From contig JAIBBE010000103.1 of assembly GCA_019694835.1 (NCBI GenBank), forward strand, positions 1 through 45,096: a stretch of 45,096 bases of DNA, written 5' to 3'. This DNA comes from Fimbriimonadaceae bacterium (GTDB lineage Bacteria > Armatimonadota > Fimbriimonadia > Fimbriimonadales > Fimbriimonadaceae). The notes under the pieces were generated by a model. That model was not told the origin of the DNA. It saw only the letters and a list, made by a program, of their open reading frames with translations, and ran no database searches. Positions 44,699 to 45,096 of this stretch are shown piece after piece. Made by a program: the position numbers and the translations under genes. The first letter of the stretch is position 1. The number at the start of each line of letters is the position of its first letter.

Positions 44699-44885
44699 CC
44701 AGCGGATAGCGCAGGACGCACCGCGACTCCTTCTGGCCTGCCACGTAAGCCAAAACGAAGAACACACACGCCAGCAACGAGATCACGGGCAGGGCAAAAC
44801 GCCCCGTCAAGAGCACCAACGTGCCTGCTTTGCAGAACGTAAATGCAAGGCCTTCGAGCTTCGCGGCAGATGAACGGGGCTCCAT
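44613..44885 (-). CDS. Small membrane protein next to tRNA-Leu
   Basis: This encodes 90 residues from ATG 44885, with about two hydrophobic segments (roughly 25-46 and 62-82) and a basic loop between (QKESRCVLRY). A longer frame runs back through the tRNA and is not credible. No SD is obvious. It starts 19 bp downstream of the tRNA on the same strand, so it may be cotranscribed. It overlaps the opposite-strand gene by 86 bp, and only one may be real here. Function is unknown. Confidence 0.55.
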   Translation of the reverse strand: MEPRSSAAKLEGLAFTFCKAGTLVLLTGRFALPVISLLACVFFVLAYVAGQKESRCVLRYPLVIAGFWACVFALSVWFVILYPGTFPIRL

Positions 44886-44903
44886 ACTGCGGATGCTACC
44901 GGA

Positions 44904-44989
44904 TGGTGCCCGGGGTGGGACTCGAACCCACATGACCTCGCGATCAACGGATTTTAAGTCCGCTGCGTCTACCATTCCGCCACCCGGGC
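44904..44989 (-). tRNA. tRNA-Leu (UAA)
   Basis: An 86-nt tRNA including the encoded CCA. Acceptor arms GCCCGGG and CCCGGGC pair; the D arm is GCGGAATGGTAGACGC; the anticodon loop is CTTAAAA, with anticodon UAA (reads UUA). A long variable arm (TGATC/GGTCA) gives class II geometry, and the T arm contains GTTCGAGTC. These are the hallmarks of tRNA-Leu. Confidence 0.97.
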
Positions 44990-44997
44990 CTCGCAAC

Positions 44998-45003
44998 ATC
45001 ATA
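44998..45003 (-). promoter_or_regulatory. Candidate extended -10 promoter for tRNA-Leu
   Basis: On the minus strand, TGG-TATGAT (an extended -10 element) lies 8 nt before the mature tRNA 5' end. No clear -35 is seen, as is usual for extended -10 promoters. Confidence 0.4.
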
Positions 45004-45015
45004 CCAAGGGGCGGC

Positions 45016-45067
45016 CTTCGGAGCGCGGACTTCAGTCCGCCTCTGGGTTGAGGACTTCAGTCCGAAG
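45016..45067. repeat. Nested inverted repeat upstream of tRNA-Leu
   Basis: The outer arms CTTCGGA (45016-45022) and TCCGAAG (45061-45067) enclose a perfect 7-bp palindrome GCGGACT-tc-AGTCCGC (45025-45040). A second GGACT-tc-AGTCC unit at 45052-45063 repeats it. The direct repeat and short palindromes suggest a dispersed element. To the window end (45096) no gene can be supported. Confidence 0.55.
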
Positions 45068-45096
45068 AGCGAACCAGCATGGAGCCTTTCAAGCAG

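Noticed and set aside
45079..45096. Start of a possible gene at the right edge (ATG at 45079)
   Set aside because: Six codons without an SD cannot be supported.

Overview
The window carries an ordinary bacterial chromosome segment of roughly 60 % GC, tightly packed, with about 45 protein genes on both strands and one tRNA. No phage, insertion sequence, CRISPR array or rRNA was seen. Several traits together suggest Armatimonadota (Fimbriimonas-like) or a neighbouring phylum: a secreted dockerin protein, a pseudopilin with a planctomycete/Armatimonadota-like N-terminus, PAPP-A-type lipoprotein proteases, a futalosine-type menaquinone gene (mqnD), and a Ser/Thr kinase with an unusual ATP loop. 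This assignment is inference, not proof.

Layout. 1-2350 is a poorly conserved accessory stretch: the end of one gene, two unknown genes and two apparently decayed small genes. 2357-9297 holds pyrG, a secreted dockerin protein, an unknown membrane protein, and a co-directional group of efp, a cysteine-rich membrane protein and a divergent RNA 3'-phosphate cyclase homologue. 9550-18039 carries secreted and envelope proteins, an MlaE-type permease, a Tat-exported phosphoesterase, an esterase, a PilB/GspE ATPase, an orphan CoA-transferase subunit B, and a DUF1015/metallo-beta-lactamase pair. 18234-27948 includes a globin-coupled chemoreceptor (HemAT type), a zinc-ribbon protein, a pseudopilin, homogentisate dioxygenase, a nitroreductase, a DUF4139-like protein, ribosomal protein L31 type B and an EI24-like membrane protein. 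28050-37584 contains two related M43 proteases around a minus-strand run of thioredoxin lipoprotein, mqnD, an unknown gene, menG, polyprenyl synthase and a HAD phosphatase. This run looks like a menaquinone cluster. 37602-45096 holds a periplasmic M1 aminopeptidase, a kinase coupled to a TPR protein, a DUF6569 lipoprotein, a double-FKBP lipoprotein, two small genes and tRNA-Leu(UAA).

The most distinctive feature is the number of dispersed palindromic repeats. One family has long perfect arms, sits 8 bp after the stop codon of two unrelated genes, and has also entered the HAD phosphatase gene in frame, adding about 57 residues near its C-terminus. A second, REP-like palindrome occurs three times. 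Several GC-rich hairpins sit between convergent genes and probably act as terminators. Other points worth checking are the loss of the catalytic histidine in the RNA cyclase homologue, the glycine-free ATP loop of the kinase, and an EF-hand-like loop inside the pseudopilin.
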